Origin: Myxococcales bacterium
GTDB lineage: Bacteria; Myxococcota; UBA727; GCA-2721815
Assembly: GCA_002721815.1 (NCBI GenBank)
Contig: PBLQ01000059.1
Location: forward strand, 28,879 to 92,878
Direction of reading: 5' to 3'
DNA length: 64,000 nt
Of the stretch, positions 42,519 through 51,442 are shown piece after piece (within the stretch, counting starts at the first letter, position 1; each line of letters begins with the position of its first letter). The notes beneath the pieces were generated by a model that had not been told where the DNA came from, did not search any database, and saw only the letters and a program-made list of their open reading frames with translations. A program made the translations under genes and the position numbers.

Positions 42519-43874
42519 ATGGGTTCAGTAACCCAACCAATTCGTGTTATCGGGGGCGGGCTCGCTGGATGCGAAGCGGCGCTCACGCTTGCTGACCGCG
42601 GGCACCCTGTTACTCTGTATGAAATGAAACCGCACAAGCGAACACCGGCTCAGGTGACCGATCGCTTGGCTGAATTGGTGTGCTCTAATTCCTTTCGCTC
42701 TAACCAGGTGACCAATGCCGTGGGGCTAATCAAAGAGGAAATGCGTATTTTAGGTTCGCATATCATGCAGGCAGCGGCGAAAGCGCAAGTTCCTGCCGGT
42801 GATGCCTTGGCCGTTGACCGTGACGTCTTTGCTGCTCAAGTGGAGCATCTCATCCAAAACCATCCTAACATCACGCTTTGTAGCGAAGAAGTCTGTGCTT
42901 TACCCACCGATGACGTGCCTACCATCGTGGCCACGGGACCACTCACTGCTGAAGATTTGGCTCATGATATCGCCAAACAATGCGGCAAAGAACGTTTGGC
43001 TTTTTATGATGCCATCGCACCCATCATTGAGGCGGACAGCGTGGATATGAACCATGCCTATTTTAAGTCCCGATGGGACAAAGGTGACAGCGCGGATTAC
43101 CTCAATTGCCCCATGAGTGAATCAGAATACCAATGCTTTTTAACTGCATTGCGCAGCGCTGATCAGGCCGCAGCCAAAGATTTTGAAAATCTGCATTACT
43201 TTGAAGGCTGTTTACCCATCGAAGTGATGGCGGAACGTGGGGACCAAACCTTATGCTTTGGCCCTTTTAAACCTGTCGGCTTGTACCCACCCGATGGCGG
43301 AGAAAAACCCCACGCAGTTTTGCAGCTTCGCAAAGAAGACATCCACGGCAATGCGTACAATCTTGTGGGGTGCCAAACCCGAATGAAGCAACCAGCACAG
43401 AAAGCTGTTTTCGGCACCATTCCCGCCCTTAAAAATGCACGGTTTCTTCGCTACGGCGCCATTCATCGAAATACCTATTTGGATGCACCAGAAGTATTGA
43501 GCGACCTGTTTCAACTGCGAACCCTATCGACGCCGGGGCAGGTTTATTTTGCGGGACAAATCACGGGGGTAGAGGGGTATGTTGAATCCACTGCTTGTGG
43601 TCTTTTGGTGGCCCTGTTGCTCCATGACCACCTCGTTGAGCGCGATTTTGAGCCCCCGCCCGAAGATTGTGCCATGGGCGGCCTATACCGCCACACACGA
43701 GGTCTCTTAAGGGCGGATCCAAAACAAAAATATGAGCCTTCCAACGTCACTTGGGCGATGATGCCGCCCACCAAAAAGCGCAAAGGTGAAGGCAAGAAAG
43801 AAAGACGCGGTCGCGCCGCCGAGCGGGCTTTGGGTTCGTTAAGCGCCTGGAAAAGTGCTCGGTCGGATTTTTGA
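42519..43874 (+). CDS. trmFO: methylenetetrahydrofolate-tRNA-(uracil-5)-methyltransferase TrmFO
   Basis: TrmFO makes ribothymidine at U54 of tRNA, using FAD and methylenetetrahydrofolate as the carbon source. The 451-residue protein has the FAD loop VIGGGLAGCEAALTLADRG near the start, the TrmFO signature CSNSFRSN, GDALAVDRDVFAAQVEHLI, and CGLLVALLLHDHL. The C-terminal 40 residues after PTKKRKGEGKKERRGRAAER are basic and may bind tRNA. GAGGTG precedes the ATG. The order topA-trmFO-xerC is conserved in Firmicutes and in several Deltaproteobacteria. Confidence 0.96.
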   Translation: MGSVTQPIRVIGGGLAGCEAALTLADRGHPVTLYEMKPHKRTPAQVTDRLAELVCSNSFRSNQVTNAVGLIKEEMRILGSHIMQAAAKAQVPAGDALAVDRDVFAAQVEHLIQNHPNITLCSEEVCALPTDDVPTIVATGPLTAEDLAHDIAKQCGKERLAFYDAIAPIIEADSVDMNHAYFKSRWDKGDSADYLNCPMSESEYQCFLTALRSADQAAAKDFENLHYFEGCLPIEVMAERGDQTLCFGPFKPVGLYPPDGGEKPHAVLQLRKEDIHGNAYNLVGCQTRMKQPAQKAVFGTIPALKNARFLRYGAIHRNTYLDAPEVLSDLFQLRTLSTPGQVYFAGQITGVEGYVESTACGLLVALLLHDHLVERDFEPPPEDCAMGGLYRHTRGLLRADPKQKYEPSNVTWAMMPPTKKRKGEGKKERRGRAAERALGSLSAWKSARSDF

Positions 43875-43908
43875 CCCGCTGGCCTTAAAAGCGCTACCAT
43901 TGAAGGGT

Positions 43909-44811
43909 ATGCAGGGCCTCATTCAAGACTATCTTCACCACCTCGAACACATTCGAAGGATGTCTGCGCACACCTTGAGGGGCTACCAGCGGGACCTCAA
44001 CGATTTCTACGGCTGGTTAGAACAAAAACAACACAAAGCTTGTAATCAGATTGATGCGTTAGAGGCTTTTGCTCTGAGGGGCTATTTGGCGCATTTACAT
44101 AAAGGGCTCGAGAACGCCTCAGTCCAGCGCAAACTCTCCGCCATACGCTCGTTCTTAAAATGGTGCACCCAAGAAGGGCACCTCAAACAATCTCCGGCTG
44201 ATCTTTTGGACAATCCCAAAAGGGTGCAACGCCTCCCCAGAACCGTGAGTGTGGACGAAGCTTTTGCCCTGTGTGAGGCACCTGACCTCCAGACGCCCTT
44301 GGGACTTCGTGACTGGGCGGCCATTGAATGTCTTTATGCCACCGGTCTGCGTATAGGAGAACTTTGCAGTCTGGATTTGACCAGCATTAATTTTAGCCAA
44401 AAAAACCTGCGGGTCATTGGCAAGGGCAACAAGGAACGGATTGTTCCATTTCACCAACGTTGTGAGGAAGCATTTAAAGTTTGGATTGAACATGGTCGGG
44501 GAAAGCTATTACCGCAAAACTGTGATGATGAACCCGCTTTATTTTTGGGTCAAAGGGGCAAACGGTTGAACCCTCGGGTTTTGCGACGCCAACTGCTGCG
44601 GTACGGCATCGAATCAGGTGCCCGTGGGCGAGTTCACCCCCATAAACTACGACATGCCTTTGCCACCCATTTGCTGGAAGGTGGGGCAGACTTACGCGCC
44701 ATTCAAGAACTGCTTGGGCATGCGTCGGTGTCCACCACCCAAAGATATACCCATGTTGATTTGGCCCGTTTGATGCGGGTGTATGATGATGCACACCCTC
44801 ACGCCAAATGA
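43909..44811 (+). CDS. xerC: tyrosine recombinase XerC
   Basis: XerC resolves chromosome dimers at dif with XerD. The 300-residue enzyme has an N-terminal SAM-like domain with MSAHTLRGYQRDLNDFY and the catalytic residues Arg148 (TGLRIGEL), Lys172, His245/Arg248 (HKLRHAFATHLL), His271 and Tyr280 (LGHASVSTTQRYTHV), so the full catalytic set is present. The start is not certain: ATG 43909 has AAGGG only one base before it and a TTG at 43900 is a weak in-frame alternative. It overlaps no other gene; trmFO ends 34 bases earlier. XerD would be an alternative name, but the position after trmFO suggests XerC. Confidence 0.92.
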   Translation: MQGLIQDYLHHLEHIRRMSAHTLRGYQRDLNDFYGWLEQKQHKACNQIDALEAFALRGYLAHLHKGLENASVQRKLSAIRSFLKWCTQEGHLKQSPADLLDNPKRVQRLPRTVSVDEAFALCEAPDLQTPLGLRDWAAIECLYATGLRIGELCSLDLTSINFSQKNLRVIGKGNKERIVPFHQRCEEAFKVWIEHGRGKLLPQNCDDEPALFLGQRGKRLNPRVLRRQLLRYGIESGARGRVHPHKLRHAFATHLLEGGADLRAIQELLGHASVSTTQRYTHVDLARLMRVYDDAHPHAK

Positions 44812-44819
44812 GTTGAGCC

Positions 44820-46283
44820 ATGCTTTTTCAGACCCCTGAATTTTTACTCTTTATCATTTCAGTGCTCCTTTTGTATTGGGGGATTCTGCGCGGACGCCGG
44901 CAAGCCCAAAACATCATGCTTTTGGTGGCCAGCTATATTTTTTATGGCTGGTGGGACTGGCATTTTCTGGGACTGATCTTTTTCTCCACCGTGGTGGACT
45001 ACATTTGCGGGTTATACCTCGATCAAAGGCAAGGCGAACAGGAAACCGAATATCTGTTGGATGCGGCGAAGCGCAAACGGGTGCTCATTGTTTCTTTGGT
45101 TTGCAATCTGGGGCTGCTGGGCTTTTTTAAATACTATAATTTTTTCACCGAGAGTTTGGCCAGTTCTGTATGGGTGATGTTTGGGTATGAATTCGAACCG
45201 TGGTTTTTAGACATCGCAGTCCCGGTTGGCATTTCATTTTATACTTTCCAAAGCCTTTCTTACACCATTGATATTTACCGAGGAAAACTCCGCTCACGAC
45301 GTTCTTTTCTCGACTTTGCGCTTTTCGTCGCCATCTTTCCCCAATTGGTGGCTGGCCCCATCGTTCGAGCCAAAGAAATGCTCCCACAAATCGAGAAGGA
45401 CCGCAGGTTTCACTTAGAAACGGCGCAGGAAGGGTTGTGGCTCATACTATGGGGCCTGGTCAAAAAGGTGGTGATTGCGGATAACATCGCCAAGGTCACA
45501 GACACCTTATACAACCCTGACGTGTTTCAATTGGGTTCACCCTTGGCTTTGGCGGCAGCTTACGCTTTCACGGTACAGATCTACTGCGATTTTTCAGGCT
45601 ACACCGATATCGCTCGTGGCACTGCACGCCTGCTGGGGTTTGAACTTCCACTCAACTTTAGACTGCCATTTTTTGCCAAAAACCCCTCTGATTTGTGGGA
45701 GCGCTGGCACATTACATTGTCGTCTTGGCTCCGTGATTATCTCTACATTTCACTCGGTGGGAAACGCAAAGGAGCCTCTTGGACCTACTTTAATCTCATG
45801 GCCACCATGGTGCTCGGCGGGTTGTGGCATGGCGCCAATGACAATTTTATCACGTGGGGTTTTTACCATGGCTTGGTATTGGTGGTGTACCGGGTTTTGG
45901 CGCTTCGAGGTTTGAGATGGCCCATGGAGAACACTGCCGTTGTGCTGTTCTTTCGCAGACTGGTCATGTTTCACTTATGGTGTATTGGTTGCACCATTTT
46001 TCGGTCGACCTCTAGCGAACATGCCTTTAGAATTATTAGCGACCTCTTTACTTTTACTGCTGCCAACGAGACTGTGATGGCGACAAGCGTTGCGTTCGAG
46101 CGGCTGGCCTTCTTTGCGGGCCCGTTGATTTTATTCCAGCTCATTCAATTTCGAACCAATAATTTAGATGTAATTTTTCGATGGCCCTGGCCAATACGGG
46201 GCGTCATTTATGCAGTACTGTTAATTTGGATGATCATTTTCGGGAATTTTCATGGCCAAGAATTTTACTATTTCCAATTTTAA
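44820..46283 (+). CDS. membrane-bound O-acyltransferase (MBOAT), AlgI/DltB-like
   Basis: A 487-residue protein with about eleven membrane segments. The MBOAT core has IAVPVGISFYTFQSLSY, the conserved GPIVRAKEMLPQ, DLWERWHITLSSWLRDYLYI, and the catalytic histidine in GGLWHGANDNFITWGFYHG. AlgI and DltB move an acyl group across the membrane onto a polysaccharide or teichoic acid; here the acceptor is not known. The next gene (32-base overlap) encodes a secreted SGNH-like partner, the usual companion that carries out the transfer. An alginate or other exopolysaccharide acetylation pathway is possible, with no other alg genes in sight. Confidence 0.93.
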   Translation: MLFQTPEFLLFIISVLLLYWGILRGRRQAQNIMLLVASYIFYGWWDWHFLGLIFFSTVVDYICGLYLDQRQGEQETEYLLDAAKRKRVLIVSLVCNLGLLGFFKYYNFFTESLASSVWVMFGYEFEPWFLDIAVPVGISFYTFQSLSYTIDIYRGKLRSRRSFLDFALFVAIFPQLVAGPIVRAKEMLPQIEKDRRFHLETAQEGLWLILWGLVKKVVIADNIAKVTDTLYNPDVFQLGSPLALAAAYAFTVQIYCDFSGYTDIARGTARLLGFELPLNFRLPFFAKNPSDLWERWHITLSSWLRDYLYISLGGKRKGASWTYFNLMATMVLGGLWHGANDNFITWGFYHGLVLVVYRVLALRGLRWPMENTAVVLFFRRLVMFHLWCIGCTIFRSTSSEHAFRIISDLFTFTAANETVMATSVAFERLAFFAGPLILFQLIQFRTNNLDVIFRWPWPIRGVIYAVLLIWMIIFGNFHGQEFYYFQF

Positions 46284-47361
46284 GCGTTGGTTAACGCCAG
46301 CAGGGCTCACGGCCATCGCTTTGGTGGCTTGCGCCGAGGTTTTTTGGGCGCCTTATGTGGCCCCTGAGCAGGTATTCGCTTTCGACCAGAACAACTATGA
46401 CCGACCGGGTCGGCAAGACTACGAAGCCATGCGGGTGCTGCTCACATATCCTCAAAAGACCCCCGATATTGCGATTCTTGGCTCGTCCCGGCCGCGCGAC
46501 GGGGTACTGGTACCCGAGCTCAAAAAGATTTTGGCGGCCCAAACGGGACAGTCCTTCGAAATTGTCAACTATGCCGCGGTCGGCTTTAGGGCTTTTGATT
46601 TGGAAGTGTTGGCCAAACGTTTAACCGAAGACCCGCGCACCACGCCTAAAATGGTCTTTTTACCCGTTAATCCACGGTTTCTACAGGAGAGGGCGCATCG
46701 CGATAATTTACGTTTCACCCTCATGCGCTCTGGCCAACTAATAGATGATATCCGACAACACGGAATTGAATCCCCCCTCCACATCACCGAAACCCTTTTA
46801 TCCAATGCAGTGTCCCACCTTTTTGCTTTACGCCTGTCAGCACGTGAATGGGTTGAAGGCGAGCTACCCAATGAATTCTCGCCGCTCACCCAAAACCCTA
46901 TTTTTGGGGGTTATGTGAAGCTTCAAAACCAAGACCTTGCCTGGCAAGCAAAGAACAAGCCCATCACCTCCATCGTGAACGCCCCCTTGAAACAAGACCG
47001 GCTGTCTGCCTACGTCGCTGTGGAATGGCCTGAAGGGGTCAATCACCTTGGCGCCAAAGAAAAAGAAGCATTTGAAAACGGGCTGCGTACCTTCAAAGCA
47101 GCGGGTGTCAAAGTCGTTTTAATGGATCTCCCCATGAGCGACGCCCTGAAAAATGCAATCCCACAGGTAGGTTTTCCTGAGTATCACCAATACTTGGCTG
47201 CCACCGCGAAAAGCATGCAATTAGATTTTGTACCGGTCGAGGGCTTCCCGACTTTCACGGACGACGATTTTAGAGAGCAGAGTCATGTGAATCGAGCGGG
47301 CGCACTCAAGTTGACGCGCTTTCTTGCAGATTGGATTCACGAGAACAGCACAAATTTCTAA
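46252..47361 (+). CDS. periplasmic SGNH-like protein, DltD/AlgJ-type partner of the MBOAT
   Basis: The 369-residue protein has an N-terminal membrane anchor (LTAIALVACAEVFWAPYVA). The SGNH-hydrolase pattern is present: AILGSSRPRDGVL holds the nucleophilic serine, NYAAVGFRAFDLE the Gly, MVFLPVNPRF the Asn, and DDDFREQSHVNRAGALKLT the Asp-x-x-His pair at the end. That set resembles DltD/AlgJ/AlgX, which complete O-acyl transfer with the MBOAT enzyme. The start is 32 bases inside the MBOAT gene, with GGGAA before the ATG, so translation is coupled. The terminal acceptor is unknown. Confidence 0.78.
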   Translation: MAKNFTISNFKRWLTPAGLTAIALVACAEVFWAPYVAPEQVFAFDQNNYDRPGRQDYEAMRVLLTYPQKTPDIAILGSSRPRDGVLVPELKKILAAQTGQSFEIVNYAAVGFRAFDLEVLAKRLTEDPRTTPKMVFLPVNPRFLQERAHRDNLRFTLMRSGQLIDDIRQHGIESPLHITETLLSNAVSHLFALRLSAREWVEGELPNEFSPLTQNPIFGGYVKLQNQDLAWQAKNKPITSIVNAPLKQDRLSAYVAVEWPEGVNHLGAKEKEAFENGLRTFKAAGVKVVLMDLPMSDALKNAIPQVGFPEYHQYLAATAKSMQLDFVPVEGFPTFTDDDFREQSHVNRAGALKLTRFLADWIHENSTNF

Positions 47362-47382
47362 GAACTGCTTTGTTTCCGTCGC

Positions 47383-48753
47383 TTAGGCCGATCGAAAGTG
47401 CCATGCCTTTGGCTTCAAAAACGCTTCAATACCAGCCACGGAGCAGGTCAGTCCAACTCCTGAATGGCCTCTGCCCGACCAAGGCAATGCTGGAGAGACC
47501 CGATCGCAACAATTCCAATAAACGGTTCCGGAATTGATACGGGTTAATATTTGTTCGGCCCGCGCTCGGTTTTGGGTGAAAACGCTCGCGGTGAGGCCAT
47601 ACTCTGTATCTTGCATCAGCGCCAAAGCCTCTTCGTCATGGGCAACCTTTTGAATCCCAATCACGGGTCCGAAACTTTCATCCCTCATGAGAGACATCTC
47701 ATGGTTGGCGTGGGTGACCACAGCCGGTGAGAAGTAAGATCCTTTACCTTCTACTTTACCACCTTCCACTGCCAGTTTTCCGCCCTTATCAGTCGCATCT
47801 TTTAACTGAGCCTCCAAAATTTGGATTTGAGCAGCACGGGTGAGGGGACCGAGGTTGGTCTTTTTATCGGTGGGATCTCCTGGCTTCCACTGAATTGCGG
47901 CCGCCGTGTATGCACGACAAAAATCATCGTATACCGCTTCGTGAACATAAATGCGTTCCACGGCGCAGCAGCTCTGGCCCGCGTTGTAAAATGCCCCCTC
48001 AGCCAGACCCTCAGCCACCTTTTCGATATCCACGTCGTCACACACATAGGCGGGGTCTTTGCCACCCAGTTCCAGTTGAACTTTAATCATTCTCCCCGCT
48101 AATTGTTGGGCAATTTTTTGGCCCGTTTCAAAGGAACCGGTGAAAAAGGCGCCGTCAATGTTTTGCTCGAGCAAATGGCTGCCGATGATGCCGTCCCCGG
48201 TGACCATTTGGAATGCATCGTCCGGCACACCCGCTTCGTGCAGCAAGCGGGTGATGTTCGCACCGGTGAGAAGGGCCAATTCAGAGGGTTTATATAAAAC
48301 GGTATTCCCCGTGAGAAGGGCCGGTAAAAACACATTGGCCCCCACGAAATAGGGATAATTCCAGGCAGAGATATTGGCCACCACGCCCAGGGGTTCAAAA
48401 CGTATTTCTTCTCCTGTTCCACTGCCCATCGGGGCGATGGGGCGGGTTTTCAGGGTTGGCTCTGTGTTTTCTAAAAAGAACCGAATGCGGCCCTGCGTCG
48501 CTCGCACTTCGCCGAGGGCTTGGGCGATGGGTTTGCCTGTTTCTGCAGTTAAATCTTTGGCGCATGCTTCCGCTTGTTCGGAAAGCAATTCTCCAAAACG
48601 CTTCAAGCAGGCGGCGCGATCTTTGAAATCCGTGGTGGACCACGATGTAAGCCCTTGGCGCGCCCGTTCATATTTGTGGGCCACACTTTCAAAGGTATCT
48701 GACGGTAACTCCGCAATGGGCGCTTCGGTGGCAGGGTTGATGATGGTGATCAT
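47383..48753 (-). CDS. NAD(P)-dependent aldehyde dehydrogenase
   Basis: The 456-residue ALDH has the catalytic Cys in EGAFYNAGQSCCAVERIYVH, the general base Glu in VQLELGGKDPAYV, and the cofactor loop FTGSFETGQKIAQQLA. Its length and sequence are like the short succinate-semialdehyde dehydrogenases, but ALDH specificity is not readable from sequence. The gene is last in an operon: a glutamine-synthetase-like gene, an iron alcohol dehydrogenase, then this gene, which overlaps the dehydrogenase stop by 4 bases. Oxidation of a gamma-glutamyl amino aldehyde to an acid would be a consistent role. Confidence 0.93.
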   Translation of the reverse strand: MITIINPATEAPIAELPSDTFESVAHKYERARQGLTSWSTTDFKDRAACLKRFGELLSEQAEACAKDLTAETGKPIAQALGEVRATQGRIRFFLENTEPTLKTRPIAPMGSGTGEEIRFEPLGVVANISAWNYPYFVGANVFLPALLTGNTVLYKPSELALLTGANITRLLHEAGVPDDAFQMVTGDGIIGSHLLEQNIDGAFFTGSFETGQKIAQQLAGRMIKVQLELGGKDPAYVCDDVDIEKVAEGLAEGAFYNAGQSCCAVERIYVHEAVYDDFCRAYTAAAIQWKPGDPTDKKTNLGPLTRAAQIQILEAQLKDATDKGGKLAVEGGKVEGKGSYFSPAVVTHANHEMSLMRDESFGPVIGIQKVAHDEEALALMQDTEYGLTASVFTQNRARAEQILTRINSGTVYWNCCDRVSPALPWSGRGHSGVGLTCSVAGIEAFLKPKAWHFRSA

Positions 48754-49937
48754 GTGGCGGCCCTCTCCATCGTGCCAGCAAAGGCTTGTTGAAAAATGTC
48801 TTTAAAGTTTTCAGCGGTGACCGGCCCTGGGTTGGTTTGGTGGCATGGGTCATGGATGGCCACTTCTACCAAGGCATCCAAATGACGTGCCTCAATTCCC
48901 TGTTCCGGCAATGACGAGGGGATACCCACCATTTTATTCATGGTTTGTAGCCATCCCACCCAACCTGGACCGGATTTTTCAGCGGCGTTAACAGCTTCAG
49001 CCATGGTTTTCATGCGACCTTCTGCAAAACGTAAATTAAAATGCATGACATAGGGAATCATGAGTGCGTTGGCGAGGCCGTGGTGTAAATCGCATACGGT
49101 GGACAAGGCATGCGCACACGAGTGAACAGCGCCCAGTCCTTTTTGAAAGGCCACCGCGCCCATCATCGCAGCATTGAGCATGTCATGGCGAGCGTCCACA
49201 TAAGTTTTGGAAGTCTCGTGATTCATGACCCCCGTGACACATTTGGGTAGGGCTTGCGACATCAAACGTAAACCTTCTAAAGCGATGCCATCACACTGCG
49301 GGTGGTAGCCAGGCGCCAAAAAAGCCTCTGACAAGTGAGAGCAGGCATCCATACCCGTCCACGCGGTAATGGTCGCAGGAAGACCTAAGGTCAGTTCAGG
49401 GTCCATGAGCACATGCACGGGAAGCAGTTTCGGATCAAAGATGATGCGTTTAATATGCGTGGCATCCTCAGAGACCACTGCGGAACGGCCCACCTCGCTA
49501 CCCGTACCCGCTGTGGTGGGCAGGGCGATGATTAAGGGTAACACTTGATCTACCGGTCGGGCGTCTGGCTTACCATCTTCATAATCGAGTAATTGACCTG
49601 GGTGGTGCTGCATCAATGCGATGCATTTCGCCACGTCCATGGCGGCCCCGCCTCCCACGGCAACGACCGCATCCCCTCCAAACCCTTTCGCAGTTTCAGT
49701 GCCCGCGGTAACGTGGGAGATGAGCGGGTTACCTTCTATGCCCGAGTAGACCTCCACAGCGAAATCTCTTTTGAGCGTCTCAGCAATATCACCAAAAAAT
49801 GGTAGAGTGGCCACACCTTTGTCGGTCACCAACAATACCTTTGTAACGCCATGACTTTTGAGCATTGGCGTAAGTTCATGCCTTGCACCGGCACCGCTCA
49901 CAACATGTGTTGGGAAATTATAATTATTTAAGGTCAT
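48750..49937 (-). CDS. iron-containing alcohol dehydrogenase
   Basis: The 395-residue enzyme belongs to the iron-dependent (group III) alcohol dehydrogenases: NAD(P) region DAVVAVGGGAAMDVAKCIAL, TAGTGSEVGRSAVV, and the iron-binding Asp/His set in GMDACSHLSEAF, VHSCAHALSTV and DLHHGLANALMIPYVMHFN. AAGGAGG before the ATG is strong. It lies between the ligase and the aldehyde dehydrogenase genes, with an ATGA overlap to the latter. In the suggested pathway it would oxidise a gamma-glutamylated amino alcohol to the aldehyde. Alternatives are other primary alcohols. Confidence 0.93.
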   Translation of the reverse strand: MTLNNYNFPTHVVSGAGARHELTPMLKSHGVTKVLLVTDKGVATLPFFGDIAETLKRDFAVEVYSGIEGNPLISHVTAGTETAKGFGGDAVVAVGGGAAMDVAKCIALMQHHPGQLLDYEDGKPDARPVDQVLPLIIALPTTAGTGSEVGRSAVVSEDATHIKRIIFDPKLLPVHVLMDPELTLGLPATITAWTGMDACSHLSEAFLAPGYHPQCDGIALEGLRLMSQALPKCVTGVMNHETSKTYVDARHDMLNAAMMGAVAFQKGLGAVHSCAHALSTVCDLHHGLANALMIPYVMHFNLRFAEGRMKTMAEAVNAAEKSGPGWVGWLQTMNKMVGIPSSLPEQGIEARHLDALVEVAIHDPCHQTNPGPVTAENFKDIFQQAFAGTMERAAT

Positions 49938-49948
49938 GATGGACCTCC

Positions 49949-51319
49949 TTAAACCAGTTCAAAATAGCGTTTAAGTTCCCAATCGGTCACCGTCTCGTGG
50001 GATTGACGACTTTCCCACCGACGGGTTTGTACAAAATGAGACACAAAATCATGGCCCAGGAGTTCATGGGCCAGCTCGGATTGAGCGAGGCGCTCGGTGG
50101 CAGCAGACAGCGTGCCCGGTAGAATTTCGGCATCGGTGGCCTGGTAACCATTGCCTTGGGTTTGCGGCATGTCTAAGGACAGGCCATTTTCGATGCCATA
50201 AAGGCCAGAGGCCAAGGCGGCAGCCATGGCCAAATAAGGATTGATGTCTGAACCCGTCACCCGCATTTCAACCCGTGTACTTTTGCTGCTACCTGGAATC
50301 ACCCGAAAAGCCACGGTGCGGTTATCAACCCCCCAGGTCACCTTGGTGGGCGCCCAATGTCCCTCTACCAAACGCTTATAGGAATTGATGGTGGGCGCGT
50401 AGAAGGGAAGTAGCTCTGGCAATAACTTGAGCTGACCGGCGAGGTAACTTCTAAACGTCGTGCTCATTTTATGAACATCATCAGGGTCGTAAAACAAATT
50501 TTCACTGTCCGCAGAATCCCACAAGCTTTGATGAAGGTGTCCGGAGCAGCCCGGCAGAGCCATGTTGATCTTCGCCATAAAGGTGGGCACCACCCCAAAC
50601 TCATACGCAATCTCTTTGGCGCTGGTTTTGAACAATACCGACCGGTCAGCGGCACTCAGGGCGTCGGTCACCGCAATGGCAGCCTCGTAAACACCGGGGC
50701 CTGTCTCCGTGTGCAGGCCTTCTAAAGGCACACCAAAGTCCAACATATCGTCCATGAGGGCAGCAAAATAATCGCGATTGAGGCCCGCCCGTAAAACCGA
50801 ATACCCGAACATGCCGGGGGTCAGTGGTGTGAGGTTTTGGAAGCCTTTTTCCGCCAACGTTTCGGGCGTTTCTTTGAAATTAAACCATTCAAACTCAGGA
50901 CCGAATTTGGGAATGAAACCCATCCCTTCCGCTTTTTTGATCACTTGCCGGAGCAACTGCCTCGGGCATACCGGCGTCCGGGTTCCCGTGTCATCAGAAA
51001 AATCAGCCAGGAAGAAGGGTTGTCCATCTTCCCAAGGAATTTGCCGATAGGTGTTTAAGTCAACGCGGGCAGGCGCATCTGGATAACCGCTGTGCCATCC
51101 GGTGATCTTGACATTGTCGTAGCAAACATCTCCGATATCCCAGCCGAACACCACATCGCAAAAGCCAAAGCCGCCATCCACTGCTGATAAAAACTTGTCT
51201 TTGTGCATGTATTTGCCCCTTAGGACCCCATCCATGTCCACAATGCCCACCTTCACTTTTTGGAACTGGGAATCCTTGAGTTCTTGGAGAATCATTTCAT
51301 TATTGGTTGGATTAGGCAT
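49949..51319 (-). CDS. glutamine-synthetase-family gamma-glutamylamide ligase
   Basis: The 456-residue protein has the GS fold: KVKVGIVDMDGVLRGKYMHK replaces the normal N-terminus, GPEFEWF and ETGPGVYEAAI provide metal and glutamate contacts, GCSGHLHQSLWD is the GS ATP/ammonia loop in its GlnA-like form (HLHQSLWD is typical of PuuA/GlnT-type ligases), and RVEMRVTGSDINPYLAMAAAL is the conserved end. The classical GlnA adenylylation motif is not evident. Family enzymes join glutamate to amines such as putrescine, ethanolamine or isopropylamine. ATG 51319 follows AAAGGGGG. It opens the three-gene operon with the Fe-alcohol and aldehyde dehydrogenases. The amine cannot be named. Confidence 0.9.
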   Translation of the reverse strand: MPNPTNNEMILQELKDSQFQKVKVGIVDMDGVLRGKYMHKDKFLSAVDGGFGFCDVVFGWDIGDVCYDNVKITGWHSGYPDAPARVDLNTYRQIPWEDGQPFFLADFSDDTGTRTPVCPRQLLRQVIKKAEGMGFIPKFGPEFEWFNFKETPETLAEKGFQNLTPLTPGMFGYSVLRAGLNRDYFAALMDDMLDFGVPLEGLHTETGPGVYEAAIAVTDALSAADRSVLFKTSAKEIAYEFGVVPTFMAKINMALPGCSGHLHQSLWDSADSENLFYDPDDVHKMSTTFRSYLAGQLKLLPELLPFYAPTINSYKRLVEGHWAPTKVTWGVDNRTVAFRVIPGSSKSTRVEMRVTGSDINPYLAMAAALASGLYGIENGLSLDMPQTQGNGYQATDAEILPGTLSAATERLAQSELAHELLGHDFVSHFVQTRRWESRQSHETVTDWELKRYFELV

Positions 51320-51442
51320 TTGGGCCCCCTTTAGGATGGATGAAGACCTTAGAGCTACCACCAGGCAGCGGTGCCTTTCAAGGCCTGCAGTCTTGCCATG
51401 GCGTGGCTAAAATGCTCTGTTAGGGCCACTGGAGGCGACATC

